DNA from: SB25 sp050180705
GTDB taxonomy: Bacteria; Bacteroidota; Bacteroidia; Bacteroidales; Tenuifilaceae
Assembly (NCBI GenBank): GCA_050180705.1
Contig: JBFXDX010000001.1
Location: forward strand, 62,001 to 126,000
Direction of reading: 5' to 3'
Length of the DNA: 64,000 bases
The notes beneath the pieces are model-generated. The model ran no database searches and had not been told where the DNA came from. It saw nothing but the letters and a program-made list of their open reading frames with translations. This document shows, one piece after another, positions 25,046 to 34,239 of this stretch (the stretch's first letter is position 1; every line of letters starts with the position of its first letter). Made by a program: the position numbers and the translations under genes.

Positions 25046-25882
25046 ATGCTACCACACTTTAAATTATCGACTGCTTTTTTGAGGCTAGTTATATTTGCTC
25101 CAATTTTATTTGTTATTCCTTTTAGGGCTATTTCTCAAGAAAATTCTGCATGTATTGAGGATTCCTTGGTGGTAATTTCGGCAGATTCTGTTTCTTTGGC
25201 AGACACACTGCCCGAGTTTGCCGATATGGGAAAGTTTTGCAGCCCAACTCGGGGTAAGGTTATCAGCCACTTTGGCCCTCGTCATAAGCGTTTTCATGCT
25301 GGCACCGATATCAAACTTCAGTTGGGCGATAGTGTTCGCGCTGCATTTACAGGCATTGTCTCAAGAGCCTCTAAATATCATGGTTATGGCTTATTGGTTG
25401 TGCTCAAGCATGAGCCCAATATCGAAACCTACTATGGTCATTTAAGCAAGATACTTGTAAAGGTAGGCGACACAATCTCCGTTGGCTCCGTGATTGGCTT
25501 AGGTGGTCGAACGGGTAGAGCAACTACAACTCATTTACATTTTGAGTTTCGGGTGAACCATATTGCATTTGATTCCGAAAAGTTGTTCGATTTTGGAAGG
25601 CAGCTGGTGCTTGCCGACTCTATTCCTTTAAATAAACCGATTTTAAAGGAAACTAATATTACTACAGTAGATTCAGTTCCAAATTACGATAGTAGTTCTG
25701 TTATTAACTCAATCAATCTGGCACAGATTCAAAGTGAGAGTATGATTCATACTGTTAGACGGAAGGATACTCTTTATTCGCTTGCCAAACACTACGGCAC
25801 TACTGTGGATAACCTTTGTGTATTAAATCAAATAAAGCCGAATGGCATTCTTCACTTGGGGCAGAAGATTAGAATTCGATAA
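25046..25882 (+). CDS. M23-family peptidase with C-terminal LysM domain
   Basis: A 278-residue exported protein. An N-terminal hydrophobic signal (LVIFAPILFVIPFRAIS) precedes an M23 (LytM) domain with HFGPRHKRFHAGTD (zinc His and Asp), YYGHLSKI and THLHFEFR (zinc His). Residues ~233-278 form one LysM motif: HTVRRKDTLYSLAKHYGTTV and so on to LGQKIRIR. The LysM part binds peptidoglycan and the M23 part cuts cross-links, if the active site works; the His/Asp/His zinc set appears complete. A terminator sits just upstream, which is unusual. Confidence 0.92.
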   Translation: MLPHFKLSTAFLRLVIFAPILFVIPFRAISQENSACIEDSLVVISADSVSLADTLPEFADMGKFCSPTRGKVISHFGPRHKRFHAGTDIKLQLGDSVRAAFTGIVSRASKYHGYGLLVVLKHEPNIETYYGHLSKILVKVGDTISVGSVIGLGGRTGRATTTHLHFEFRVNHIAFDSEKLFDFGRQLVLADSIPLNKPILKETNITTVDSVPNYDSSSVINSINLAQIQSESMIHTVRRKDTLYSLAKHYGTTVDNLCVLNQIKPNGILHLGQKIRIR

Positions 25883-25909
25883 AATGATTGTGATTTTTTC
25901 AATATTAAC

Positions 25910-26614
25910 ATGAAAAGCAATCAATCAGAGTTGGCGAATCGAGGATTCTTGGAAGTTGGTGTAGAAAAAAATTCCTTAAATCTAACTATCTCTGAGAAGC
26001 TAATTTTACTCAAGAGTAATGTTGCCATGGAGCGAACGTTAGGTGCACGTTTATTAGCATATAACGATGAAACTATTTATGATTTGATTCAAGCGCTTAA
26101 AGTTGAGAAGAAACTTTACCCCAAAATAGAGATATGCAATACGTTGGTTGTGCTTGGCAAGACTGCCGTAAAACCATTAATTGCGGAGTTAGGACGAATT
26201 GGAAATAATCAACATAAAGATCTTTCCAACAAGGCGTTTGAGAAAGATAGTTACCCATTACCTCGCGATATTGCTGCCCGTACGTTGGCTCATATTGGAG
26301 AAAAAGCTTTGCCTGATTTGCTGAACGTGCTCAAGGAGAGTGATTCAATAAGATTAAGCGAAGCGATTGATGCCATTGGGTATATCTGCTTTTATAGTTA
26401 TAGCCCTAGCGTTTTTGAAAAGTTAAAGGAGTGCTACATTCGTAATGCTAGTAACGATCTTGTTTGTTGGAAAATATTCCGAGCAATGAGCGGATGCCCT
26501 AGCGGATTACAGTTTTTGGTTGAGCAGAGAGCCTTGTGCAAAAAAAGTATTCTTTTAAATGAAATAGATAGGAGTATTCGGCTGATTGAAAAGCGGGAAT
26601 TGTCGATTCGTTAA
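25910..26614 (+). CDS. HEAT-repeat-like protein
   Basis: A 234-residue cytoplasmic helical protein. Segments such as AMERTLGARLLAYNDETIYD, ICNTLVVLGKTAVKPLIAEL and AARTLAHIGEKALPDLLNVL are HEAT-type helical repeats that usually mediate protein binding. No catalytic residues are evident. It begins 27 bases after the M23/LysM gene and may be co-transcribed. Its TAA stop overlaps the stop of the converging gene within the palindrome TTAA. Confidence 0.65.
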   Translation: MKSNQSELANRGFLEVGVEKNSLNLTISEKLILLKSNVAMERTLGARLLAYNDETIYDLIQALKVEKKLYPKIEICNTLVVLGKTAVKPLIAELGRIGNNQHKDLSNKAFEKDSYPLPRDIAARTLAHIGEKALPDLLNVLKESDSIRLSEAIDAIGYICFYSYSPSVFEKLKECYIRNASNDLVCWKIFRAMSGCPSGLQFLVEQRALCKKSILLNEIDRSIRLIEKRELSIR

Positions 26615-27060
26615 CGTCTCCATCGTTCCGCAATTCCTATAATCATAACAATTATTCCAAGGAATATTAAAATTCCGCCGCTAATCATTTTGCTGGTTCT
26701 GAAGTAAAAAAAGTCGATATGGACCAGGTAAAACATCAACGCTCCGAATCCAATTAACGAAATTCCCCACAGAATTTTGTGCTCCTCGAATTTAAACGAT
26801 TTGGTTTCCTTTATTTTTTCAATCTTGTAATCCTCGGGTTTATTATCCAGAGTGTTCGGGTTATAATCGAGCACCGATGTGTCGCCTTCCATCAATCCTT
26901 TAGCCTGATAATCGGTAATTAGTTCGCGGTTCAATGCGGTGATAACTGCAGCATCGTATAGCAAGGGACTATCGTCTCTGTCCTGATTCAGAATAATATT
27001 AAATAGTTCATCATCTGAGTTGCTATTCATTGTTTCGAGGTAAGGATTAATTGTGGTCAT
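26611..27060 (-). CDS. Bacteroidota membrane protein of unknown function
   Basis: A 149-residue protein with a soluble acidic N-terminal half (SDDELFNIILNQDRDDSPLL, YDAAVITALNREL) and two membrane segments near the C-terminus (about residues 95-113 and 127-144) ending in ERWRR. The first part resembles the short charged domain of other Bacteroidota proteins with 'iLeAa...' helices. No function is known. It sits downstream of the aldo/keto reductase on the same strand, with a 35-base gap. Confidence 0.6.
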   Translation of the reverse strand: MTTINPYLETMNSNSDDELFNIILNQDRDDSPLLYDAAVITALNRELITDYQAKGLMEGDTSVLDYNPNTLDNKPEDYKIEKIKETKSFKFEEHKILWGISLIGFGALMFYLVHIDFFYFRTSKMISGGILIFLGIIVMIIGIAERWRR

Positions 27061-27095
27061 AATCCGATGTTTAAACTAATTTACTTTGAATGAAC

Positions 27096-28085
27096 TTATC
27101 GTAAAACTTGTTCAATGCTTTCTAGTTCTTCGTTACTAAAGTCTAGGTTGTTTAACGCAAGCAGACAGTCATTTAGTTGAGATTCTTTGCTGACACCAAT
27201 AAGTACTGATGTGAGTTGAGGTTTCTTTAACAACCACGCAATAGCCATCTGAGCCAATGTTTGGTTTCTCTTAGATGCTATTGCATTAAGTCTATTTATT
27301 TTACTTAGAAGATCGTTGGTTATTTGCTCTGTTTTGAGGAATCCATGCTCTTTTGCAGCCCTTGAATCTTCTGGTATTCCGTGTAGATATCGATTTGTCA
27401 AAAGACCTTGCGCTAGGGGTGAAAAGGCAATGCAGCCTACACCGTTATCTTCCAACACGTTTAGTAACCCACTTTCGACCCATCTGTCGAGCATCGAGTA
27501 TTTTGCTTGATGAATCAAGCAAGGAGTTCCAAGTTCCTTTAGCGTTTTAATGGCAATAGCACTTTGCTCAGCCGAGTAGTTCGATATTCCAACATATAGT
27601 GCTTTTCCTTGACGAACCATCAAATCCAATGCTCCCATTGTTTCCTCAATTGGAGTATTGGGGTCGGGACGATGCGAGTAAAAAATATCCACATAGTCGA
27701 GTCCCATTCGTTTGAGGCTTTGGTCTAGACTTGCAACTAGGTACTTTTTTGATCCCCACTCGCCATATGGGCCAGGCCACATATTGTAGCCTGCCTTGGT
27801 AGATATTATTATTTCGTCGCGATAGGGACGAAGGTCTTTTCTCAGAATCTCTCCGAAAGTTTCCTCTGCCGAACCCGGAGGTGGCCCATAGTTGTTGGCC
27901 AAATCAAAATGTGTAATTCCTGCATCAAATGCCTTCCGGACAATGGCTCTGCCATTCTCAAAAACATCAACTCCGCCAAAGTTGTGCCATAGTCCAAGTG
28001 ATAATGCCGGAAGTTGAAGTCCGCTCTTACCACATCGGCGGAAGAACATATTATTGTACCTATTGGGATTTGCTATGTATTCCAT
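27096..28085 (-). CDS. Aldo/keto reductase (YghZ/Kvbeta-like)
   Basis: About 329 residues if started at the ATG at 28085 (MEYIANPNRYNNMFFRRCG), which matches the usual beginning of the family; an upstream in-frame ATG at 28130 adds 15 residues with no similarity. THFDLANNYGPPPGSAEETF holds the Asp and Tyr of the catalytic tetrad, IIISTKAGY the Lys and VDIFYSHRPD the His. YghZ-type enzymes reduce glyceraldehyde 3-phosphate and similar aldehydes with NADPH. It is followed by a small membrane-protein gene. Confidence 0.9.
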   Translation of the reverse strand: MEYIANPNRYNNMFFRRCGKSGLQLPALSLGLWHNFGGVDVFENGRAIVRKAFDAGITHFDLANNYGPPPGSAEETFGEILRKDLRPYRDEIIISTKAGYNMWPGPYGEWGSKKYLVASLDQSLKRMGLDYVDIFYSHRPDPNTPIEETMGALDLMVRQGKALYVGISNYSAEQSAIAIKTLKELGTPCLIHQAKYSMLDRWVESGLLNVLEDNGVGCIAFSPLAQGLLTNRYLHGIPEDSRAAKEHGFLKTEQITNDLLSKINRLNAIASKRNQTLAQMAIAWLLKKPQLTSVLIGVSKESQLNDCLLALNNLDFSNEELESIEQVLR

Positions 28086-28151
28086 AATTTCATTTGTCTG
28101 CTGGTAGCAAACTTCGTTAGAATTAAACACAAATCCAAACTAGTGAGCAAA

Positions 28152-28177
28152 CAAAAAACGACCCCAACGGGGTCGTT
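28152..28177 (-). terminator. Intrinsic terminator of htpG
   Basis: A 9-bp stem (AACGACCCC at 28157-28165, complement at 28169-28177) with a 3-base loop; the six A residues before it give the T-run on the minus strand. It lies about 30 bases past the htpG stop codon. Confidence 0.9.
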
Positions 28178-28206
28178 CCTCAATAAATAACCTTACGGTT
28201 ATGGCA

Positions 28207-30261
28207 TTATTCTGGTTTAATAAGTTCCAGACTGCGTTTTACAAATCGGCTTAGGTCTTCGCCTTTAAGCATATTGTTGGCAAGTAGCGCTAGGTCGATA
28301 AGTTGCTTTACAAGTTTCTGATCACCACCAAATCCTTTTAGTAGTGTTCTGCGTTCTTCTTCGAACTTGTCTAGTTGCTTTTCAGTTTCAGTTAAAGCAT
28401 CTTTATCGGCTTGTGGAATCTCCTCATCCTTCTTGTCCTTACTGGAATTGTGCAATTCATCAGCCTTTTCTTTTAAAGGCTTGATATTCTTATCGAGTTC
28501 GTCGAGTTTGCTACCTAACGATTCTGATTTGCTTGCAATAACCGATTTAACTAATGGATGCGATACGTTTACAACCATATTGTGGCTATCGGGTAGGTTG
28601 CCATACATTCCAGCGGTTGGACTCATTGCGGCCATATCCTTCATACGGCGCATAAACTCGGAGTGTGTAATTACCACTGGGCTTGCATTCTCACCCAAAT
28701 CCTCGAACGAAATCCAGTAATGATCTTCACTTTTTACAGCACCCTCAAATACAGCGCGTAAATCGTTCTGCTCATCAGCATTTAAAGCAACCTCTTTTCT
28801 ATCCTCCTTAACAATTATTTTCTCAATCACATCGGAGTCAACGCGGGCAAAGCGAGAATCCTTTAATTTCGATTCCAGTGCGTTGATTAAATGCGGATCG
28901 AGTTGACCGTCCATCATTAACACATCGTAGCCACGACTCTTTGCCTCCTCAATGTAACTGTGCTGATCAACCTTGTTGGTTGTGTATAGGTAGATAAGAG
29001 TCTTGTTTTTATCGGTTTGATTTTCTTTGATAAGTTTTTCGTACTCCTCAAAGGTGAAGTATTTGCCATCAACATTCTTGAATAAAGCAAACTTCTCGGC
29101 ACGCTCGTAGAATTTCTCATCGGTAATCATACCAAAGGTGATGAAAAGTTTTAGGTCGTCCCATTTTTTCTCGAACTGCTCGCGGTCGTTCTTGAAAATC
29201 TCCTGAAGCCTATCGGATACTTTCTTTGTAATATGGCTCGATATTTTCTTAACGTTTGAATCGCTCTGTAAGTAGCTACGCGATACGTTTAGTGGAATAT
29301 CTGGAGAATCTATAACGCCGTGGAGTAGTGTCAAAAACTCAGGAACGATACCTTCAACTGAATCGGTAACATAAACCTGGTTGCAGTATAGTTGAATCTT
29401 GTTTTTCTGAATATCGAAGTTGGTTTTAATCCTTGGGAAGTAAAGCACACCGGTTAGGTTGAAAGGGTAATCAACATTTAGATGGATGTTGAATAGTGGT
29501 TCTTCGGCAGCAGGGTAGAGGTCGTGATAGAAATTTTGGTAGTCCTCATCCTTCAAATCAACAGGCTTGCGAGTCCAAAGTGGATTAGTATTGTTGATAA
29601 TCTTTTCATTTCCAGTTTCTACTTCTTTGCCATCTTTCCATTCCTTCTCCATTCCAAAGGCAATAGAAATAGGTAGGTAGCGGCAGTATTTCTTTAGTAA
29701 CCCATCAATTCTAGATTCTTCGAGGAATTCTTTCGATTCATCGCTGATATAAAGGATAATATCGGTTCCTCTGTTTTCCTTCTCAATTTCTTCAATGTTA
29801 TAATCGGGCGATCCGTTGCACGACCATTTTACAGCCTTAGCATCATCTTTCCAAGAGCGAGTAACAATTTCAACCTTATCGCTCACCATAAACGATGAGT
29901 AGAAACCCAAACCAAAGTGACCAATAATGCCGTTTGCCTGATTTTTATATTTTGCTAGGAATTCTTCTGCACCAGAGAATGCAATTTGGTTGATGTATTT
30001 CTCAATTTCATCAGCGGTCATACCAATTCCCCTATCAGAGATTGTTAGGGTTCCTGCTTTGGAATCGAGTTTAACTTGAATGGTTGTTTCACCAATTTCT
30101 CCCTTAAATTCGCCAACCGATGCTAAGGTTTTTAGTTTTTGGGTAGCATCAACTGCATTGGATATTAACTCGCGGAGAAATATCTCGTGGTCGGAGTAAA
30201 GAAACTTCTTGATAATGGGAAAAATGTTCTCGGTGGTAACATTAATTTTTCCGGTTTGCAT
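28207..30261 (-). CDS. htpG: Molecular chaperone HtpG (Hsp90)
   Basis: A 684-residue Hsp90 with the GHKL ATPase signatures: ELISNAVDATQKL (Mg-binding Asn), ISDRGIGMTADEIE (adenine-contacting Asp), and NGIIGHFGLGFYSSFMVSDK (lid and glycines). The middle domain and dimerisation domain follow; the C-terminal part has a charged linker (KKDEEIPQADKDALTETEKQ) typical of Bacteroidota copies, and no MEEVD tail. HtpG assists folding of client proteins. Monocistronic, with its own terminator and a ~300-base upstream region. Confidence 0.97.
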   Translation of the reverse strand: MQTGKINVTTENIFPIIKKFLYSDHEIFLRELISNAVDATQKLKTLASVGEFKGEIGETTIQVKLDSKAGTLTISDRGIGMTADEIEKYINQIAFSGAEEFLAKYKNQANGIIGHFGLGFYSSFMVSDKVEIVTRSWKDDAKAVKWSCNGSPDYNIEEIEKENRGTDIILYISDESKEFLEESRIDGLLKKYCRYLPISIAFGMEKEWKDGKEVETGNEKIINNTNPLWTRKPVDLKDEDYQNFYHDLYPAAEEPLFNIHLNVDYPFNLTGVLYFPRIKTNFDIQKNKIQLYCNQVYVTDSVEGIVPEFLTLLHGVIDSPDIPLNVSRSYLQSDSNVKKISSHITKKVSDRLQEIFKNDREQFEKKWDDLKLFITFGMITDEKFYERAEKFALFKNVDGKYFTFEEYEKLIKENQTDKNKTLIYLYTTNKVDQHSYIEEAKSRGYDVLMMDGQLDPHLINALESKLKDSRFARVDSDVIEKIIVKEDRKEVALNADEQNDLRAVFEGAVKSEDHYWISFEDLGENASPVVITHSEFMRRMKDMAAMSPTAGMYGNLPDSHNMVVNVSHPLVKSVIASKSESLGSKLDELDKNIKPLKEKADELHNSSKDKKDEEIPQADKDALTETEKQLDKFEEERRTLLKGFGGDQKLVKQLIDLALLANNMLKGEDLSRFVKRSLELIKPE

Positions 30262-30559
30262 AGTATATAATTTTATGGTTAAACATATTTATGGCACTGG
30301 CTAATTGACAAACAGAGTGCCATTTGGATTTGACTGACAATGGTTATAATCTATTTGAATTAAATTATTGGTAATTAATATTTTGTGCAAATTGAAACTT
30401 TTGACACGAACTGCCAAATGGTCATTTTTAAGGATATGATGTCAGTGTAATTTAATTTTTTGTTACTATGACTTAATCTTTATGAAGACTGTTTGTCCAC
30501 TATTATTTCATTCCAAACTTGATGTGGAAAATAAATTAGATACCTGTTTTTGCTGAAAT
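30262..30559 (-). promoter_or_regulatory. htpG upstream region with an inverted repeat
   Basis: This 298-base intergenic region holds no gene. Near htpG an 8-bp inverted repeat, ATGGCACT (30291-30298) and AGTGCCAT (30316-30323), has a 17-base spacer. On the minus strand it overlaps a poor promoter candidate (TTTG at 30309-30312, TATGTTTA at 30280-30287, spacing 21). CCATTTGG at 30321-30328 reappears inverted as CCAAATGG near 30413. An operator for heat-shock control is possible but unproven. Confidence 0.35.
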
Positions 30560-31078
30560 TTAAGTTAGAATCAATGAAATTATCAGCATAATTAGCGTTA
30601 CAAGCCAAATTATAAATGTGATTTTTAGTAGATGTTTCTTTGAGTTAAGATTTCTCTTGCCGCAAAGGTGTAACAGAATATTATTGGCTCTGGTTACAAT
30701 GTTTTCATCCTTTGGAATAAAAGAGTGAGCTCCTAGTTTCATTACATATGCTCCATACTCACGCTCATCCTCTTCGGCCATCATAATAACTTCAACCTTG
30801 CTATTTATGTGTTTAATCGATTCAAGAATCTCGATTCCATTCATTAACGAATGCTTGTAGTCATCTAAGAAATTGTAGCCTAAGAAAACTATAACTAAAT
30901 CGTTTTTTCGGAATTTTAAGGTTGTGAGTTGCTCTATGAATTTTTCGCCAGAGGGAAAACTTTTAATCGTTGTCCGTTTTGGAATATCGAGCCCTGTAAT
31001 AATTCCATTGGCGAATTCAGCGTTGAATTCTACAACAAAGATAAAGGTGCGAAATTCTATGTTAATTAAATCAAGCAT
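30560..31078 (-). CDS. Tail-anchored receiver-like protein lacking the phospho-acceptor Asp
   Basis: A 172-residue protein. Residues ~8-135 follow the receiver pattern (strand FRTFIFVVEFNAEF, strand NDLVIVFLGYN, MNGIEILESIKHINSKVEVI, MKLGAHSFIPKDEN with the conserved Lys K123). The position after the third strand, where the phosphorylated Asp belongs, is F65. Residues ~150-171 form a C-terminal membrane helix (ITFIIWLVTLIMLIISLILT) after a KRNLNSKK basic stretch. It therefore looks like a non-phosphorylatable receiver anchored to the membrane by its tail. No kinase or partner is adjacent. The call rests on pattern, not on alignment. Confidence 0.6.
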   Translation of the reverse strand: MLDLINIEFRTFIFVVEFNAEFANGIITGLDIPKRTTIKSFPSGEKFIEQLTTLKFRKNDLVIVFLGYNFLDDYKHSLMNGIEILESIKHINSKVEVIMMAEEDEREYGAYVMKLGAHSFIPKDENIVTRANNILLHLCGKRNLNSKKHLLKITFIIWLVTLIMLIISLILT

Positions 31079-31131
31079 CGGCTGAAATGTAAATTTAAAG
31101 GTAGTAAAAAAAACAATTTTTACTTTAATAT

Positions 31132-31165
31132 AAAAAGGTCGACACTAAAAAGTGCCGACCTTCTT
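31132..31165 (-). terminator. Intrinsic terminator of the DPP III gene
   Basis: A 12-bp stem (arms 31135-31146 and 31151-31162, one A-C mismatch) with an AAAA loop, lying 20-50 bases past the stop codon on the minus strand with an A-run giving T-residues on that strand. Confidence 0.8.
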
Positions 31166-31184
31166 CTGAAAAATAAGATTTATA

Positions 31185-33224
31185 TTAGTTGATTAAAGGC
31201 AAGAAACCATAATCTTTCGAGTAGTCGAGCATCTGCTGTACATAATTTTCGGGATACTCAACTTTTACGTCAACAATATTGTCACCATTCATGACAGGAA
31301 CCAACTCTGGATTCATAAAGCCACCATAAGGAGCAAGTTTTAGCTTATTGTAGCGATCCAAAACTTCCTTGTGCAATACGGGGTTGATCTTAACTGCATA
31401 GGTTTCAATTAAATTCTTACCAGTTTCGTAATCGCCAGTCGATTTAATTCGTTGAATTTCTTTGAGAAGTTTACCAAATAATTCACGAAGTTTCTGGTAA
31501 TCGTTAATTACGAAGAATGTTTTGCTTTCGCGAGTTTTTTTCTCAATAACATTCTCGCCTTTTCCTTGTTCATAGCACCAAGCAGCAATAAGTTGGCGGT
31601 TACGCATGTGTGCCTGTTCAATGGTTTTTCCAAATTCAATTCTGGTAAGTTGAGTCATTAAACCATTGCGGATATAGTTATTGTACTCAGCTTTTGCTGC
31701 ATCGAGAGTTGGCATAATGCCAAGTTCAACAAGTTTTTCGTCCATAATATAGTAAAGCGCGAACAAATCGGCACGAGCTTCTTCTAATGCCGAACCATAA
31801 TTCTTAAGTTCGTCGCCTTTTACACCTTCAGCTAGTTGGCCAGAGCCATGTCCCAAACACTCGTGTAGGTCGGTATGTAAATTGCCTGCAAGCGAACCAT
31901 ACTGTTTGCTAAGTTCTATCTCTTCGGGCGACCATGCAAATTCTTCCATAAAGCCATTGCCCTGTGCTGCTTGATCGTAAGCATAGGTAATGTTATCCAT
32001 TGTAACAGATTTTGAACCGTGATATTTACGAATCCAGTCAGCATTTGGAAGGTTGATACCTATAGGAGTCGAAGGGTAGCAATCGCCACCAAGCTGCACA
32101 ACAGTAATAACTTTTGCTGTAACCCCTTTTACCTCTTTTTTCTTGAATTGATTTTCGATAGGAGAGTGATCCTCGAACCATTGTGCATTGCTGCTGATAA
32201 TTTGAGTACGACGAGTTGCTTCAAGATTCTTAAAGTTAACTACAGATTCCCAGCTCGATTTGTATCCTAGTGGATCACCATAATTTTCGATGAAACCATT
32301 TACAAAATCAACATGCGATTCAAGATCGTTTACCCAAAGAACATTATATTCATCAAATTTCTTTAGATCTCCGCTTTTATAGTAATCAATTAGGGCATTA
32401 ATAACATTACGTTGATGCTCATTATCTGCTACAGTTGCAGCTTTTTCTAGCCAGTAAACAATTTTTTGAATTGCAGCACCATACATGCCATCTATCTTCC
32501 AAACCTTCTCAACAATTTTACCATCCTCCTTAACTAGTTTAGAATTTAATCCATAGGAAATAGGAGTGGTATCTTTAGGGTTCATCATTTTAGCGTAGAA
32601 ATCCTCTGCTTCTTTTTGAGTTACGCCTTCGTAGTAGTTACATGCCGAGGCTGCAACCATATCAACACCTGCATCCTGATTAACACGTTTGGTTGCTACA
32701 TTAGGATCGAAAATTATAGGAGTAAGTTTTGTGATAATTTCGTCGGTTGTTCCTAGGGTTGCGTTGAATTTATCGGCAGGAGTGTTTTTGATAAGTTCTG
32801 CAAAATATTCCTGTGAAAATTCAGGAATGAATTTATCGTTAGAGTAATGATGATGAATACCATTAGAGAACCAAACTCTTTTTAGATAAACCATAAATTG
32901 CTCCCAGTTGGTATTGTTTCTATCGCCACTGTAACCGTTGTAAATGCTTTCAAGCACAGAGCGTACAGTTAGGTTATACTTGTAGTTCTGATCCCACAAT
33001 ATGTCACGACCACATTTTGCGGCCTCGCTTAAATAATAAACTAGAACTTTTTGATTTGGGGTTAACGATTCAAATTCAGGAATTTGATAACGCATAATTT
33101 TTATATCGGCAAATTGATCGACCTGCCATTTAAAGGAAGCATCCTCTTTTGCTTCGTTTTTGCAGCTCGATAAAGTCAATCCAACTGCAGAGGCTGTAAG
33201 TAAAATCATGGTTTTAAAATTCAT
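31185..33224 (-). CDS. Dipeptidyl peptidase III (M49) lipoprotein
   Basis: A 679-residue zinc peptidase. H454-E-C-L-G-H459 is the M49 zinc motif HEXXGH, and E481-E482-A-R-A-D holds the third ligand (E482). The N-terminus MNFKTMILLTASAVGLTLSSC is a lipoprotein signal with Cys21, so the enzyme is tethered outside the inner membrane. It removes dipeptides from the N-terminus of short peptides; Bacteroides homologues have been characterised as true DPP III. The ~110-base gap upstream separates it from other genes, and it has its own terminator. Confidence 0.9.
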   Translation of the reverse strand: MNFKTMILLTASAVGLTLSSCKNEAKEDASFKWQVDQFADIKIMRYQIPEFESLTPNQKVLVYYLSEAAKCGRDILWDQNYKYNLTVRSVLESIYNGYSGDRNNTNWEQFMVYLKRVWFSNGIHHHYSNDKFIPEFSQEYFAELIKNTPADKFNATLGTTDEIITKLTPIIFDPNVATKRVNQDAGVDMVAASACNYYEGVTQKEAEDFYAKMMNPKDTTPISYGLNSKLVKEDGKIVEKVWKIDGMYGAAIQKIVYWLEKAATVADNEHQRNVINALIDYYKSGDLKKFDEYNVLWVNDLESHVDFVNGFIENYGDPLGYKSSWESVVNFKNLEATRRTQIISSNAQWFEDHSPIENQFKKKEVKGVTAKVITVVQLGGDCYPSTPIGINLPNADWIRKYHGSKSVTMDNITYAYDQAAQGNGFMEEFAWSPEEIELSKQYGSLAGNLHTDLHECLGHGSGQLAEGVKGDELKNYGSALEEARADLFALYYIMDEKLVELGIMPTLDAAKAEYNNYIRNGLMTQLTRIEFGKTIEQAHMRNRQLIAAWCYEQGKGENVIEKKTRESKTFFVINDYQKLRELFGKLLKEIQRIKSTGDYETGKNLIETYAVKINPVLHKEVLDRYNKLKLAPYGGFMNPELVPVMNGDNIVDVKVEYPENYVQQMLDYSKDYGFLPLIN

Positions 33225-33311
33225 TGTTATATTGTTTAAGGGTTGAGAATCAATGTAATGTTTAATGTTTGTTTCTACAAATTTGGGAATAAATTATCGA
33301 AAAACAGAACT

Positions 33312-34238
33312 CTAGTTTTTTTTGCCATACAATGGCTTATATATAAAGCTAGGTTCGGAAAGTTTTTCGGGAGCCTCAACAGGCTTTATTTTTTCTCGCT
33401 TGGGATTTCTTAAGTCTAAATCACGAACATATGTCCATTTTTCATTTTCAAGTTTGAATCCATCGAAAGATGAGTCGGGACCATAAAATTGAAAATCACC
33501 TAAATACTCTGGTTTGGCAGGGGAGAGGTGATCGAATATCAACATTTGCTGATCGGGCATATACTTTAGTGTAAATACGGCTCGTGCCGAATACTCGAAA
33601 ACAATTCGAGATAGAAGCATCTTATTGTCAACATTGAATATGGGCAATCCAAAAACTGGATTTTCATTGTTGTCAAACGATAAAACATCGACTATTTTTT
33701 TCGACGAAAAGAGATTGTTGAAATCGAAACCTAACAAGATATAGTAAGTTTGTGAGTTGATACTTATATCTGCCACTTGGTAGTATAGGGCAGCCATCCA
33801 CTTATCTGTGGAAAGTCTTTCGTTATTTTGATCTTTAACCTCGTTTCGGCTATCCCTTAACTTATATAGGATGCTTTTTCCGCTATCGTTTCTAATTTGT
33901 AAGTAGCCAAAGTAATTGTACAAACCTCCACTTTGAGGAATGTTCCAAGTGTATATGCGAATCTTATTATCATTCGATGCTAATTTCCCAATATGCTTTA
34001 GCGAATCAAAAGGATAAAAAAAGGAACTATCCTGCTTTAAGGTTTGCTCAAAATTCTCTGAAAAGATGTTGTTGAACGAGTCTCTTTTAAAAGCACTGGT
34101 TTCTGTTGCTATTCTTTTGAATAAGTCCGACAATGATTTTTCTTTAGATGAAAAGAAATCTGTGCTATCATTTTGGGCTAGTATGCCTAAATGAATCCCC
34201 AATAGAAAGGCGAATGTAATACTTAATTTCAAGTTCAT
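33312..34238 (-). CDS. Exported Bacteroidota protein of unknown function
   Basis: A 308-residue protein with a Sec signal (LSITFAFLLGIHLGILAQ) and no known domain. The mature part has a beta-rich, Asp/Ser/Tyr-rich pattern (YYILLGFDFNNLFSSKKIVD, YLGDFQFYGPDSSFDGFKLE) seen in secreted Bacteroidota proteins near envelope functions. It begins one base after the stop codon of the class III aminotransferase, so it is likely in the same operon; a link between the two functions is not obvious. Confidence 0.65.
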   Translation of the reverse strand: MNLKLSITFAFLLGIHLGILAQNDSTDFFSSKEKSLSDLFKRIATETSAFKRDSFNNIFSENFEQTLKQDSSFFYPFDSLKHIGKLASNDNKIRIYTWNIPQSGGLYNYFGYLQIRNDSGKSILYKLRDSRNEVKDQNNERLSTDKWMAALYYQVADISINSQTYYILLGFDFNNLFSSKKIVDVLSFDNNENPVFGLPIFNVDNKMLLSRIVFEYSARAVFTLKYMPDQQMLIFDHLSPAKPEYLGDFQFYGPDSSFDGFKLENEKWTYVRDLDLRNPKREKIKPVEAPEKLSEPSFIYKPLYGKKN

Positions 34239-34239
34239 T

